The notes beneath the pieces were generated by a model. That model had not been told where the DNA came from. It worked only from the letters and a program-made list of their open reading frames with translations, and made no database searches. This document shows, one piece after another, positions 41,933-51,665 of a stretch of 60,972 bases of DNA. The stretch is taken from positions 1 to 60,972 of the forward strand of contig JAJYWB010000034.1 in NCBI GenBank assembly GCA_021791715.1, read 5' to 3'. How positions within the stretch are numbered: position 1 is the stretch's first letter; the number at the start of each line of letters is the position of its first letter. The position numbers were made by a program, and so were the translations under genes. This DNA comes from Planctomycetota bacterium. Its GTDB lineage: Bacteria; Planctomycetota; Planctomycetia; Isosphaerales; Isosphaeraceae.

Positions 41933-42844
41933 ATGGCGAAATCGGCGTTTTTATTTCCGGGGCAGGGGGCTCAGGTCGTCGGCATGGGTAAGGGGCTTTA
42001 CGACGATCTGCCGGCCGCGCGCGCGCTGTTTGATCGTGCTTCCGAGCTGCTCGATTTCGACCTCAAATCGATCTGTTTTGACGGCCCCGCGGACGCGTTG
42101 GAGGCGACCGACGTCAGTCAGCCGGCGATTTTCGTCGCGAGCCTAGCGGCGCTTGAAGATTTGAAAGCGCGCGACCCTGAAATTGTCGCTTCGTGCTCGG
42201 GCGCCGCGGGGTTGAGCTTAGGAGAATACACGGCGCTCGTTTTCGCGGGAGCGCTCGATTTCGCCGCGGGTCTTAAGATCGTTCGGCGTCGCGGCCAGGA
42301 GATGCAAGCCGCGGCGGTCGCTCATCCGAGCGGGATGTTGAGCGTTCTCGGCCTGGATGAGCCCACAATTGACGAGCTTTGCAAACGCGTGTCGGCGCAT
42401 GGAAATCTTTGGAAGGCGAATTTGCTAGGACCCGGCAACATCGTCGTCTCGGGCGACAAGGCGGGGATCGCCGCGGCCGAGGCGATCGCTCTGGAGTTGG
42501 GAGCGGGACGCGTCGTGCCGCTCGCGGTCGCGGGGGCGTTTCATTCACCGCTGATGAAGCCCGCGGACGCGCATTTGGCCGAGGTTTTGGCTCAGGCGAA
42601 GATCGAGCCGACGCGAATCCCGGTGTATTCAAACGTCGACGCCGCGCCCCACGGCGACCCGGAATCGATCCGCGAGAAGTTGGCGGCTCAGGTGACTCGG
42701 CGAGTTCTGTGGGAGGATTCGATGCGTCGGATGCTCGCCGACGGATATGATACGTTTTATGAAATCGGTCCCGGCCGCGTATTGACGAGTCTTTTGAAGC
42801 GAATCGACCGGAAAACGCCGTGCACGAACGTCGCCGCGCGGTGA
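41933..42844 (+). CDS. fabD: Malonyl-CoA:ACP transacylase FabD
   Basis: The 303-aa enzyme loads malonate onto acyl carrier protein. FPGQGAQVVGMG (8-19) and GLSLGEYTAL (catalytic Ser95) are canonical, the acyl-binding Arg region reads VRRRGQEMQ, and the catalytic His lies in VAGAFHSPLM (about 205). The C-terminal EIGPGRVLTSLLKR is also typical. GGGTGGG precedes the ATG. It lies 66 bp after plsX and is presumably cotranscribed. fabG, acpP and fabF, frequent neighbours elsewhere, do not follow; the next gene is convergent thrS. Confidence 0.95.
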   Translation: MAKSAFLFPGQGAQVVGMGKGLYDDLPAARALFDRASELLDFDLKSICFDGPADALEATDVSQPAIFVASLAALEDLKARDPEIVASCSGAAGLSLGEYTALVFAGALDFAAGLKIVRRRGQEMQAAAVAHPSGMLSVLGLDEPTIDELCKRVSAHGNLWKANLLGPGNIVVSGDKAGIAAAEAIALELGAGRVVPLAVAGAFHSPLMKPADAHLAEVLAQAKIEPTRIPVYSNVDAAPHGDPESIREKLAAQVTRRVLWEDSMRRMLADGYDTFYEIGPGRVLTSLLKRIDRKTPCTNVAAR

Positions 42845-43104
42845 CCGCGCCGCTGCGGGGAATCGACGATTCAGCTCATAAATATTTATTTTCAGATGGG
42901 CCGGCCGCGGATCGAGGCGGAATTCGGATTTGATTGAAATCATAAATCATTTAATCACACGACCGATTGTCCTCCGAAATGGTCGCCCGGAGGAGAACGC
43001 TTTTCCGGGAGGTCGAGGCGCGGACAGAGCCCGGGCTCAACTCGGAAATCGAATCGACATTGTCCTTCGCATCATGCATCAAACAAATTAAATTGGAACA
43101 TGTA

Positions 43105-45321
43105 TCAATACTCGTGCTTTTCCCCCTCGGGTTCGGAAGCGGGCGCCGGAGCGAGTGGGGCCGTTTGACGGATCCTCCGCGACGTCGATTCATCGCGCAC
43201 TCGCGAGATCGCTTGTTCAAGCGATAACGGACCGAGATCGCCGTCGACTCGATCGCGGAACGATACCGTGCCGTTCTCGGCCTCTTTCGCGCCGACGACG
43301 AACATCACCGGGATCTTCTCGAGCTGAGCGTCGCGGATCTTGGCGCCGATCTTCTCGGGACGAGCGTCGATCTCGGCTCGCAAACCCGCGTTGCGCAGCG
43401 AATCGAGCACGCTCTTGGCGTAATCAAGTACTTTGTCGGAAATCGGCAGCACGCGAACCTGCTCGGGCGCCAACCAAAGCGGAAACGCTCCCGCGAAATG
43501 CTCGATCAAAATCCCCATGAACCGCTCCATGCTGCCGAACGGCGCACGATGAATCATAACAGGACGATGCGGGTGATTATCGGGTCCCGTGTATTCGAGC
43601 CCGAACCGCTCGGGAAGCACGTAATCGAGCTGAACCGTGCCGAGCTGCCATTGCCTGCCGATGCAATCGCGGACGATGAAATCGGCCTTGGGACCGTAAA
43701 ACGCGGCCTCGCCTGGCGCCTCGTCGTAAGGCAGCTCCATATCGTCAAGCACGGCTCGGATATCGGCCTCGGCCTTTTGCCAGATCTCTCCCGCGGCGCC
43801 CTGAAATTTCGGGTCCGAGGGATCGCTTTTGGAAAGCCTGAGACGATAATCGGCGAGCCCCAGGCTGTTCAAAACGAACTGCGTCAGCTCCATCGTGGCG
43901 CGAAATTCGCCGCGAACCTGCTCGGGCGCGCAAAACAGGTGCGCGTCGTCCTGGGTGAAACCTCGCACACGCGTCAAGCCCGATAGCTCGCCCGATTGTT
44001 CATATCGATACACCGTGCCGAACTCGGCGAACCGGACGGGAAGATCGCGATAACTCCTCGGTTGCGACGCGAAAATCTGGATGTGATGCGGACAATTCAT
44101 CGGCTTGAGGAGATATTCCTCGAACTCGCATCGACTCTCGATATACGCGATTCGTCCTTTAATATCCAAATCAAAATACTTCGATCCCGATTCGTTCGCG
44201 CCTCGCGCCTCCTCTCGATCGGGGATCCGCGCCTTGGCGAGCAGTTCGCGCTGACGGTCGTCGTCGATCGTTCCCGCAACGAGCCCGTCGACAAGCTCTT
44301 TGGCGAAAGGATCGGCGGGCATCTTAAGCGTGGGGAATTGCGAATCTTTGTAATACGGGTAATGGCCGCTCGTTTGATAAAGCTCGATCCGACCGATATG
44401 CGGCGTATAAACGGGCTGATATCCCCGCGAGACGAGTTCGTCTTTGAGGAAGTTCTCAAGAATCCCCCGAATCGTCGCGCCTTTGGGCGCCCAAAGGACG
44501 AGCCCAGGACCGACAAGATTTGAGATCGTGAACAAGCGAAGCTCTTTGCCGAGCTTGCGATGATCGCGCTTCTTGGCCTCCTCGATCCGCGCCAGATGAG
44601 CGTCGAGCTCCTTCTTGTCGAAAAAAGCCGTGCCGTAAACGCGCTGCAGCATCGGCCGATCGGTCTTCCCCTTCCAATAAGATCCCGAAATCGACAGCAG
44701 CTTGAACGCCCCAGCCTTGCCGGCCCTGGGAATGTGCGGACCGCGGCACAGATCGACGAACTCTCCCTGACGATAAAAACTAAGAACCCCATATTTATAA
44801 AGTTCATCGTCAATATGTTCAATTTTGTAAGTTTGACCGAGATCGGCGACGAACGCTCGCGCCTGATCGACGGGTAAGGTGAAGCGATCGAACGGCTCGT
44901 CGGCCGCGAGGATCTTGGCCATCTCGGCCTCGATCGCGGGGAAGTCGTTTTCCGAGAGGGGACGCTCGGGAGAATCGACGTCGTAATAAAAGCCCGTCGC
45001 GGTCGTCGGACCGAACGCGAGCTTCACCCCCGGAAACAACCGAAGGATCGCTCGAGCCATGATATGAGCGGTCGAATGCCGGAGAACGTCGAGCGCCTCA
45101 CGATCTTTCGTCGTCAGAATCCGCAGCTCGATCGGATCGTTCGTCTTCTCGCCGTCGAGCGTGTCTTGAATCGGCCGGTCGAGATCGACGACGCGACCTT
45201 GCGCAACGGCGGCGATCGCCTGCTCGGCGAGCCTCCGACCGATCGACGCGGCGACGTCGCGCGGAGTCGATCCGTCTTCAAAATCACGGACCGAACCGTC
45301 GGGAAGTTTAATCGAAACCAT
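43105..45321 (-). CDS. thrS: Threonyl-tRNA synthetase with catalytic-domain insertion
   Basis: A 738-aa class II aminoacyl-tRNA synthetase. It has a TGS domain (1-65), editing domain with [12 protein letters not shown], and [16 protein letters not shown]. The catalytic core begins near 265 with motif 2 elements ([31 protein letters not shown] in part: [16 protein letters not shown]) and motif 3 [15 protein letters not shown], and the anticodon-binding domain starts at [11 protein letters not shown]. An extra segment of about 65 residues (about 335-403) interrupts the core between [10 protein letters not shown] and [13 protein letters not shown], where E. coli has a short loop. A Pro/Glu-rich tail extends the C-terminus. 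The start is ATG 45321, or GTG 45327, which is better spaced from AAAGG. No T-box leader was seen. Confidence 0.95.
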   Translation of the reverse strand: MVSIKLPDGSVRDFEDGSTPRDVAASIGRRLAEQAIAAVAQGRVVDLDRPIQDTLDGEKTNDPIELRILTTKDREALDVLRHSTAHIMARAILRLFPGVKLAFGPTTATGFYYDVDSPERPLSENDFPAIEAEMAKILAADEPFDRFTLPVDQARAFVADLGQTYKIEHIDDELYKYGVLSFYRQGEFVDLCRGPHIPRAGKAGAFKLLSISGSYWKGKTDRPMLQRVYGTAFFDKKELDAHLARIEEAKKRDHRKLGKELRLFTISNLVGPGLVLWAPKGATIRGILENFLKDELVSRGYQPVYTPHIGRIELYQTSGHYPYYKDSQFPTLKMPADPFAKELVDGLVAGTIDDDRQRELLAKARIPDREEARGANESGSKYFDLDIKGRIAYIESRCEFEEYLLKPMNCPHHIQIFASQPRSYRDLPVRFAEFGTVYRYEQSGELSGLTRVRGFTQDDAHLFCAPEQVRGEFRATMELTQFVLNSLGLADYRLRLSKSDPSDPKFQGAAGEIWQKAEADIRAVLDDMELPYDEAPGEAAFYGPKADFIVRDCIGRQWQLGTVQLDYVLPERFGLEYTGPDNHPHRPVMIHRAPFGSMERFMGILIEHFAGAFPLWLAPEQVRVLPISDKVLDYAKSVLDSLRNAGLRAEIDARPEKIGAKIRDAQLEKIPVMFVVGAKEAENGTVSFRDRVDGDLGPLSLEQAISRVRDESTSRRIRQTAPLAPAPASEPEGEKHEY

Positions 45322-45491
45322 GATCACATCAACCTTTATATTTCAACGGACGCCCCGCGGGGGATCGCTCACGTTCCAAAGGCTAACGCAAACGACGCCG
45401 TTTCGCCAAGGGGAGCGCGCGCGGCGATCGATTCCAACGACGCCTCGGCGACGATTCTTAACCGAGATAAACCGCGGGCTCAACCCGCCGA

Positions 45492-46658
45492 TCAAGGGAT
45501 CGGCGATCGTTCGGGGGCGATGAATAGACGCCCCTTCGGCAATCGATCGACGTTCTTCCGTTCGAGTTCGAGATTCTCTCCGATCAGCGTGTCGGGGTTC
45601 GAAGCGAGCCAGGTGGAAAGGCTGATTTCTTGATATTCGCCGGTGTTGAACGCGATGAGGATTCGACCCGCCTCTTTGCTCTTGTTATGAATGTAATGGC
45701 CGTAGCCGCGGGGAATGTAGCCGACGTCGCCGGGCTTGAACGTCTCATGACGGGCGCGCCCTCCCGACCCGAAAACGCCGATTTCATATTCGCCTTTGAT
45801 AATATATTGCCATTCGTCGGCGTTGGGATGCCAGTGAAGCTCGCGAAGTGCGCCGGGTTCAAGATCGAGGATCACCCCGGTGATCGTTTGAGAAATCGGG
45901 AATTCGCGGGCGCTCACCCGCCATTCTTTGCCCCCCTGAAACTCTCCGCTCGGGCTTTGATCCATCAACGGGTAACGATGCGTATTTGGTGAAGAGACGA
46001 GTCCATACTGGTGCGGCTTTTCTTGAATCGGCGGGGGAACCTTTCCGCGCGCGAAATAAACCTCGTGATCGGGAAGTTTTTCGACGACGTCGACGGGCAA
46101 ACCGAGATTTTGAGCGACGATGTGCTTGGGAGTGCGAGTAAGCCAATCGGTGACGCTGAAGGTGCCGAATTCGGAGAACGATCCGCTATCGAACACAAGA
46201 ACAAAATGACACGTTCCGGGTCCAAGCCCCTGAAGCGAGTGGCCGTGGCCGCGGGGAAAATACCAAACGTCGCCGGGGTTGAAATCGTTGATTTCGGACG
46301 AGCCGTCGGGAGCGATCACCGTCGTCCGGCATCGTCCTTCGATCATGAACGCCCATTCGGCGGCGATCGCGTGCCAGTGAAGCTCGCGCATCCCTCCCGG
46401 CTCGAGCCGCATCGAAACGCCCGCGAGCCCCGTCGAGATCGGCAGTTGACGTACCGTCGCCTCTCGCGCCGAATTGCCGCCGACGACCTTGCCGCGCGAT
46501 TTTTCGATCTCATAACGGAACTCGGGGAGCGATTCGTCGCCCCCCCGCGCAGGCTCGGCTTGCTCGGCGCCGTCGACTTCCGTGGAAGATTCGGCCGCGG
46601 CGAGCCCCGCCGCGAGCGACGCCGTCCCCAAAAACTTGCGACGCGAAAAATCGGCCAT
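45492..46658 (-). CDS. Tat-exported bicupin, oxalate decarboxylase family
   Basis: A 388-aa protein with a twin-arginine signal (SRRKFLGTASLAAGLAAA, 5-22) and two cupin domains. Metal motifs: ELHWHAIAAEW with a later FPRGHGH in the first domain, and ELHWHPNADEW with IPRGYGH in the second, each giving the 3-His/1-Glu manganese site. The family decarboxylates oxalate to formate and CO2. The lid preceding TFSVTDWL reads SEFG where B. subtilis OxdC has SENS; the key Glu is retained, so decarboxylase activity is plausible but unproven. The start at 46658 was chosen over 46664 because AGGTGG is then 7 nt away. It is leftward, 170 bp upstream of thrS in transcription order. Confidence 0.88.
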   Translation of the reverse strand: MADFSRRKFLGTASLAAGLAAAESSTEVDGAEQAEPARGGDESLPEFRYEIEKSRGKVVGGNSAREATVRQLPISTGLAGVSMRLEPGGMRELHWHAIAAEWAFMIEGRCRTTVIAPDGSSEINDFNPGDVWYFPRGHGHSLQGLGPGTCHFVLVFDSGSFSEFGTFSVTDWLTRTPKHIVAQNLGLPVDVVEKLPDHEVYFARGKVPPPIQEKPHQYGLVSSPNTHRYPLMDQSPSGEFQGGKEWRVSAREFPISQTITGVILDLEPGALRELHWHPNADEWQYIIKGEYEIGVFGSGGRARHETFKPGDVGYIPRGYGHYIHNKSKEAGRILIAFNTGEYQEISLSTWLASNPDTLIGENLELERKNVDRLPKGRLFIAPERSPIP

Positions 46659-47156
46659 TTTCATTCCACCTGGATAATCGCTTAAGTGATTCCGTCGTAA
46701 TATGTTCCCGATCCCGCCGCGACGCGGGTTCGCCGAATCTCCCGCCGCGAAGACGTTCGGCTCGTCGGTTTGTTCGCTCGTGAATGCGGAAGAGAAGCGA
46801 ATATCATCGAACCGAATGCGAAGGCGAGAGTCAAGCGGGTCGTCGCCGATTCGTTCGAGTCGATCCTTTAAATTGCTAACTAATATTTATCAATATTAAA
46901 TAATAGTTTCGTAATATTTTTAATAATTCTCGGAATCGCTTCTCTTCTCCTCGAAGGTTCGCTCGTGGCCGAGCGGTGAGCGACCGCGATCCGCCGGGAA
47001 GCCGCGCATTTTTGACGGAAAGTATTCTATGGTTACGAAGTGAAGCGCGAACCGAACGCGTCGACGATCTCGTCGCCCAAACAAGGCGATCGCGATCGAA
47101 CGAACATGGTGCGCGGTCGAGAATGAAACCGATTCCGATATTCCAGGCGTCGCGTC
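46659..47156. other. Divergent spacer between bicupin and kinase genes
   Basis: No gene is supported. An AT-rich block at 46870-46935 includes a TAATATT-TATC-AATATTA inverted repeat. TTGACG at 47012 could be a -35 box for the kinase gene, but no matching -10 was found. Confidence 0.45.
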
Positions 47157-50024
47157 ATGTTGCACGAAAAACCGGCGAAATCGACCGAGGGGGTCGTCGA
47201 TCACGACGCGATCGAACGACGTTCAACCGAACTTTTCGAATCGGATTGGAAGGCGATCGTCAAGCGATCCGATCACCTCTTCGCCTGGCTGCTCATCGTC
47301 CAGTGGCTCGCGGCGATCCTCGCGGCGCTTCTGATCGCACCCGACGCGCGTTCGGCCGCGGGTGCTTTCACGCTCGATCGCAACATCTGGTTCGTCGTCT
47401 TCCTGGGAGCGATCTGTGTCGCGATCCCCAGCGGCCTGGGATTGATCCTTCCCGGATCAAAAGGAACGCGATACGCGATCGCGATCGGCCAGATGCTCAT
47501 CGGCGCGCTTTTAATTCACATCACCGGCGGACGCATTGAAACTCACTTTCATATATTTGTTTCGCTTGCACTCTTATCTTTTTATCGAGATTGGAGGGTG
47601 CTGGCGACGGCTTCGGCGGTGGCGTTGATCGATCACGCGATTCGCGGTCGCTTTTGGCCCGAATCGCTTTATGGAATCGCGCGACCCGACGGTCGCTTGT
47701 TCGTCGAACACGCGGGTTGGCTCGCGTTGACCGACGCGTTTTTGATGCGCTCGTGCCGCCAGTGGCTCGACGAGATGAGAGGCGTGGCGCGGCGCCGCGC
47801 CGAACTCGAATCGGCGCGTGAACATATCGAGGCAAACGCCGAATTCGCCGCGGCGCTCAACCAAACCGAACAGCTCGCGACTTACGAGGCCGCGTTGCGG
47901 TGCATCTCGCGGGTGTTGCGGACGGCGTGTTCGGTTTTACACACCGTGCGTCCCGACGGAACGCTCGAACCGAGATACGCGATGGGGCTCGACGAGGGAC
48001 CGCTCGACGCCGCGGTGTTTCAGGGAGACGGACTCCCCGCGACCGTCGCTCGAACGCGCGAGCCGAGAACGTTGCTCGGACCGTTCGGGCACGCGAATTT
48101 GAGGGTGCGTTTCGGCCTCGGCGACGTCGGTTTACAAAGCGTCCGAAGCTGGCCGATCGTCTTTCAGCATCGCTGTTTGGGAGTTCTCACGACGGCGCAC
48201 GTGGGCCCCGTGAACGACGCTCAACGCGGCTTTCTCGCCGCGGGGCTCGATCAACTCGCGATTCGCATGAACGCATTTTTGATTGAAGAACAACGGCTCG
48301 AATTGCTCGCGAATTTACAAACGCAGTCGCGGGCGCTTCAGGAGGAATCGCGCAAGGCCGACCGCGCCAATCGCGTGAAGAGCGAGTTTCTGGCGAACAT
48401 GTCGCACGAACTCCGCACGCCGATGAATTCGATTATGGGTTTCACCCAACGGTTGATCCGCCGAATCGGCGATTCAATCCCCGAACGCGATCTCGACGCG
48501 CTCAAAACCGTCGATCGCAACGCCAAACACCTGCTGGCATTGATCAACAACATCCTCGATCTTTCGAAAATCGAGGCCGGCAAGATGGATATCAAACGCT
48601 CGCGTTTTGATCCCTCACAGATGATCCGCGAGGTCTTCGATCAGGCCGCTCCGCTCACCGACGGAAAACCCGTCGAGCTTAAGCTCGAACTCCCCGAACG
48701 CGATCTTACCGAGATCGTCGGCGATCCGATCATGCTTAAGCAGATCGTTATAAACCTTGTATCGAATGGTATTAAATACACCGAACGCGGCTCGGTGACT
48801 CTCGCGGCGCGAACCGCTCGAGATTCCAGCCTGGGTCGAACGCTCGAGATTTCGGTTCGAGACACGGGAATCGGCATCAGCCCCGAGGATCGCGCTCGGC
48901 TTTTCCAAAAATTCACCCAGCTCGACGGAGCGACGACCCGCAAGGTCGGCGGGACGGGGCTCGGACTCGTCATCTGCCTGCATTACGCCAAATTGCACGG
49001 CGGTCGAATCGATCTGACGAGCGAACCCGGAGCCGGCAGCGAATTCACGCTCGTCATGCCGATCGACCCGCGCCGCGAAACCGAGGGAGATAACGCAAAC
49101 GCGATTCCCAAAACCGAATTCCATCCAATCGCGTCGATCGATCATCCCGATTCTCACAATCAGATAACCGTCGATTCGGATCATAAAATCGGCGCATATC
49201 AAACATGCGAATCGCTCGCTTCGACCGATCATCCGCCGCGGCGCGGCGTGACGATCCTTTGCGTCGACGACGAACCCGATATCTGTAAATATTTAAAACT
49301 GACGTTCGAGGACGCGGGATTTCGCGTCGTGTCGGCGTTCGATTACGATTCGGCGGTCGAGGGGGCTCGGCTCGAGCGTCCCGACCTGATTTGTCTCGAT
49401 CTAAGAATGCCCGGCAAGAGCGGCTACGACGTGATCGAGAAACTTCGGTCCGATCGCGAGCTCGCGACCGTGCCGATCATCGTCGTCTCGGTCGAAAGCG
49501 AAGAGGCGAAGGCGCTCGACGCCGGCGCCCGCTGTTATCTCGCCAAACCCGTCGACGCCGAGGAACTCGTCGCTCGGGTTCGCGAGATCCTTCGCGACCA
49601 GGCGGGCTCGGCTCTCGTCGTCGAGGACGATCCCGATACCGCTCGCCTGCTGAGCGAGGCGCTCGCCGATCAGGGCTTCGACGTGCGGATCGCCGCGAAC
49701 GGTCGCGAAGCGCTCAAAAGACTCGCCGAATCGACCCCCTCGGTGATCGTTCTCGACCTGATGATGCCCGTTATGGACGGATTTGCATTCCTTAAACACA
49801 TTAAACTTGATCCTTTGTGGAACGCGATACCGGTCGTCGTTTTGACCGCGAAGTCGCTTGAAACCCGCGAGATCGAAGAGCTTTCAAGGTCGGAGGCGAC
49901 CGTCCTCACCAAAGGTCGAGGCGATACCGAACAAGTCGTCGAATCGATCCTCAAAACCCTGGGTCGAGCCCCCGGTCCCTCTGCGGAATCGCGCGCTCGG
50001 GAAATGGAGGTCTCTTGCACATGA
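47157..50024 (+). CDS. Hybrid sensor histidine kinase (membrane sensor-GAF-HisKA-HATPase-REC-REC)
   Basis: A 955-aa protein. About five to six hydrophobic helices (40-200) include a conserved-looking ETHFHIFVSLALLSFYRDWR (128-147) and RGRFWPESLYG, with EHAGW at 184-188, a membrane sensor type shared by many hybrid kinases. A GAF-like domain spans about 240-380 and a short coiled coil about 380-405. The HisKA box FLANMSHELRTPMN has phospho-acceptor His417. The HATPase has NLVSNGIKYTERG, DTGIGIS and GTGLGLVI. Two receiver domains follow (Asp in LICLDLRMPG and in VIVLDLMMPV). The last four bases overlap the next start (ATGA). The signal sensed is unknown. Confidence 0.92.
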   Translation: MLHEKPAKSTEGVVDHDAIERRSTELFESDWKAIVKRSDHLFAWLLIVQWLAAILAALLIAPDARSAAGAFTLDRNIWFVVFLGAICVAIPSGLGLILPGSKGTRYAIAIGQMLIGALLIHITGGRIETHFHIFVSLALLSFYRDWRVLATASAVALIDHAIRGRFWPESLYGIARPDGRLFVEHAGWLALTDAFLMRSCRQWLDEMRGVARRRAELESAREHIEANAEFAAALNQTEQLATYEAALRCISRVLRTACSVLHTVRPDGTLEPRYAMGLDEGPLDAAVFQGDGLPATVARTREPRTLLGPFGHANLRVRFGLGDVGLQSVRSWPIVFQHRCLGVLTTAHVGPVNDAQRGFLAAGLDQLAIRMNAFLIEEQRLELLANLQTQSRALQEESRKADRANRVKSEFLANMSHELRTPMNSIMGFTQRLIRRIGDSIPERDLDALKTVDRNAKHLLALINNILDLSKIEAGKMDIKRSRFDPSQMIREVFDQAAPLTDGKPVELKLELPERDLTEIVGDPIMLKQIVINLVSNGIKYTERGSVTLAARTARDSSLGRTLEISVRDTGIGISPEDRARLFQKFTQLDGATTRKVGGTGLGLVICLHYAKLHGGRIDLTSEPGAGSEFTLVMPIDPRRETEGDNANAIPKTEFHPIASIDHPDSHNQITVDSDHKIGAYQTCESLASTDHPPRRGVTILCVDDEPDICKYLKLTFEDAGFRVVSAFDYDSAVEGARLERPDLICLDLRMPGKSGYDVIEKLRSDRELATVPIIVVSVESEEAKALDAGARCYLAKPVDAEELVARVREILRDQAGSALVVEDDPDTARLLSEALADQGFDVRIAANGREALKRLAESTPSVIVLDLMMPVMDGFAFLKHIKLDPLWNAIPVVVLTAKSLETREIEELSRSEATVLTKGRGDTEQVVESILKTLGRAPGPSAESRAREMEVSCT

Positions 50025-50395
50025 ACATAAATATATTAATTGTCGAGGATAACGCCGACAATCGCAAGCTCGCGGGTTGGATTCTCGACGATCACGGCTT
50101 TACGCACGAATCGGCGGCTTCGGCCGAGGAGGCGTTGGCTCTGCTCGATCGCGGCGGGTTCGATCTCGTGCTGATGGACGTTTCGCTGCCGGGGATCGAC
50201 GGTGCGCAAGCGACCAGGCGCATTCGCTCGCGCCCTGAAACCGCGAACCTCCCCGTCGTCGCGGTGACGGCGCACGCGATCAAAGGCGAGGAGCGATCGA
50301 TTCTCGAATCGGGCGTTTCGGCGCTCGTCACCAAGCCGATTGATGAATCCTTATTAATTGATACCATTCGTTCGTTTTTTCCCGTCGAGGTGTAA
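50021..50395 (+). CDS. CheY-like single-domain response regulator
   Basis: A 124-aa stand-alone receiver. It has the acidic pair in LIVEDN (7-12), phospho-acceptor Asp53 in LVLMDVSLPG, switch Thr in VVAVTAHA and Lys in LVTKPID. The ATG at 50021 overlaps the kinase stop (ATGA), with GGAGG 9-10 nt upstream, implying translational coupling; TTG 50015 is less likely. With no output domain it probably shuttles phosphate between the hybrid kinase and a downstream partner, perhaps the adjacent REC-GGDEF protein. Confidence 0.92.
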   Translation: MNINILIVEDNADNRKLAGWILDDHGFTHESAASAEEALALLDRGGFDLVLMDVSLPGIDGAQATRRIRSRPETANLPVVAVTAHAIKGEERSILESGVSALVTKPIDESLLIDTIRSFFPVEV

Positions 50396-50397
50396 CG

Positions 50398-51369
50398 ATG
50401 GCGAAGGTGTTGGTCGTTGACGACGTCGCCGACAACGTCGCGCTTTTGACCTATGAATTGGCGGATCACGGTTACCATGTGGTATCGGCGTTCAACGGCA
50501 GGCAGGCGCTCGAATTGGCGCGATCGGCTCGCCCCGACGTGATCCTCCTCGACGTGATGATGCCGGGAATGGACGGCTACGAGGTTTGCCGCAGACTCAA
50601 AGAGGATCCCGAACTGCGATCGATTCCCGTTATCATTATATCGGCGCGTGAGCAAGAAGACGACGTCGTCCGCGGTCTTGATGTCGGCGCGCATGATTAT
50701 GTAACAAAGCCTTTTCGGATGCCCGTGGTGCTCGCCCGCGTGCGGTCGGCGACCCGCGCCAAAGCCTCGCACGATTTGATCGTCGAGATGAACGCCAGGC
50801 TCGCCGAACACGCGACGATCGACGGCCTGACGGGCCTGAAAAATCGCGCCTATTTCCGCGAGGAACTCCACAATCAATGCCGCGTCGCTTCGCGCTCGGA
50901 ATCGCCTCTTTCATTGATATTACTTGATGTAGATTGGTTTAAACAATACAACGATTCTTACGGACATCCCGCGGGGGACGACGTCCTCTGCGTCGTCGGT
51001 TCGCTGTTTCGCGACGCGGCGCCCGCGCCCGTTTTCGCCGCGCGGTACGGCGGCGAGGAGTTCTCGCTCCTCTTGCCCGATACCCCCTCGTCTCAGGCGT
51101 TTCGCGTCGCCGAGGAGGTGCGGGTGAAAATCGCCGATCAAAAATGGCCCCTCCGCGCGATCACCGTAAGTCTCGGCGTTTCAACCTCAAGCCCGGGGCC
51201 GATCAACCCCCAACGACTCGTCGAAGAAGCCGATCAGGCGCTCTATTTCTCGAAGCAAAAAGGGCGAAACGTCTCGTATCATTACCGCGACCTCGAAACC
51301 GAACTCTCGCAAAACCCGCACCTCAAGGCCAATTTTCCTCAACAAACTTCGCGTCTATATCAATACTAA
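50398..51369 (+). CDS. REC-GGDEF response regulator, diguanylate cyclase (PleD/WspR-like)
   Basis: A 323-aa protein. The receiver domain (1-120) has Asp52 in VILLDVMMPGMDGYE. The GGDEF domain (about 140-300) has DGLTGLKNRAYF, LLDVDWFKQYNDSYGH and the active-site RYGGEEF (GGEEF at 218-222). It should make c-di-GMP when phosphorylated. The inhibitory I-site RxxD expected five residues before GGEEF is absent (Pro-Ala-Pro-Val there), so product feedback is probably lost. GAGGTG precedes the ATG by 5 nt, and the gene starts 2 bp after the CheY-like stop. The C-terminus continues about 25 residues past the domain. Confidence 0.93.
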   Translation: MAKVLVVDDVADNVALLTYELADHGYHVVSAFNGRQALELARSARPDVILLDVMMPGMDGYEVCRRLKEDPELRSIPVIIISAREQEDDVVRGLDVGAHDYVTKPFRMPVVLARVRSATRAKASHDLIVEMNARLAEHATIDGLTGLKNRAYFREELHNQCRVASRSESPLSLILLDVDWFKQYNDSYGHPAGDDVLCVVGSLFRDAAPAPVFAARYGGEEFSLLLPDTPSSQAFRVAEEVRVKIADQKWPLRAITVSLGVSTSSPGPINPQRLVEEADQALYFSKQKGRNVSYHYRDLETELSQNPHLKANFPQQTSRLYQY

Positions 51370-51665
51370 ATCAATTTATATTATAACATAAATTGATTCA
51401 TGATCGGCGCGCGAGGCGCGACGCGCGATCGCGATCTTTTCTCGAGAAGCCGCGATCCGCGCGCGAACGTTTTCCAGGCGAACGAAACCGACGATCAAGA
51501 AAACAAGCGATCGGGTCGCGCCGGAGCGATCGCCTCCTCTCGCCGAACGACTTGCGGGCGCCCTACGCACGACGTACAACAAATCGTTCGAGCGACGAGC
51601 GCGTGAATTCGTCGTGCGCGAATTTGATCGATCCCCAAGCGATTCCCGCGGGCGGAGGACGATTC

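Noticed and set aside
51393..51665. 91-residue N-terminal extension of the MFS transporter
   Set aside because: Basic, low-complexity translation with no site; TTG 51666 has an ideal GGAGG and fits family length.
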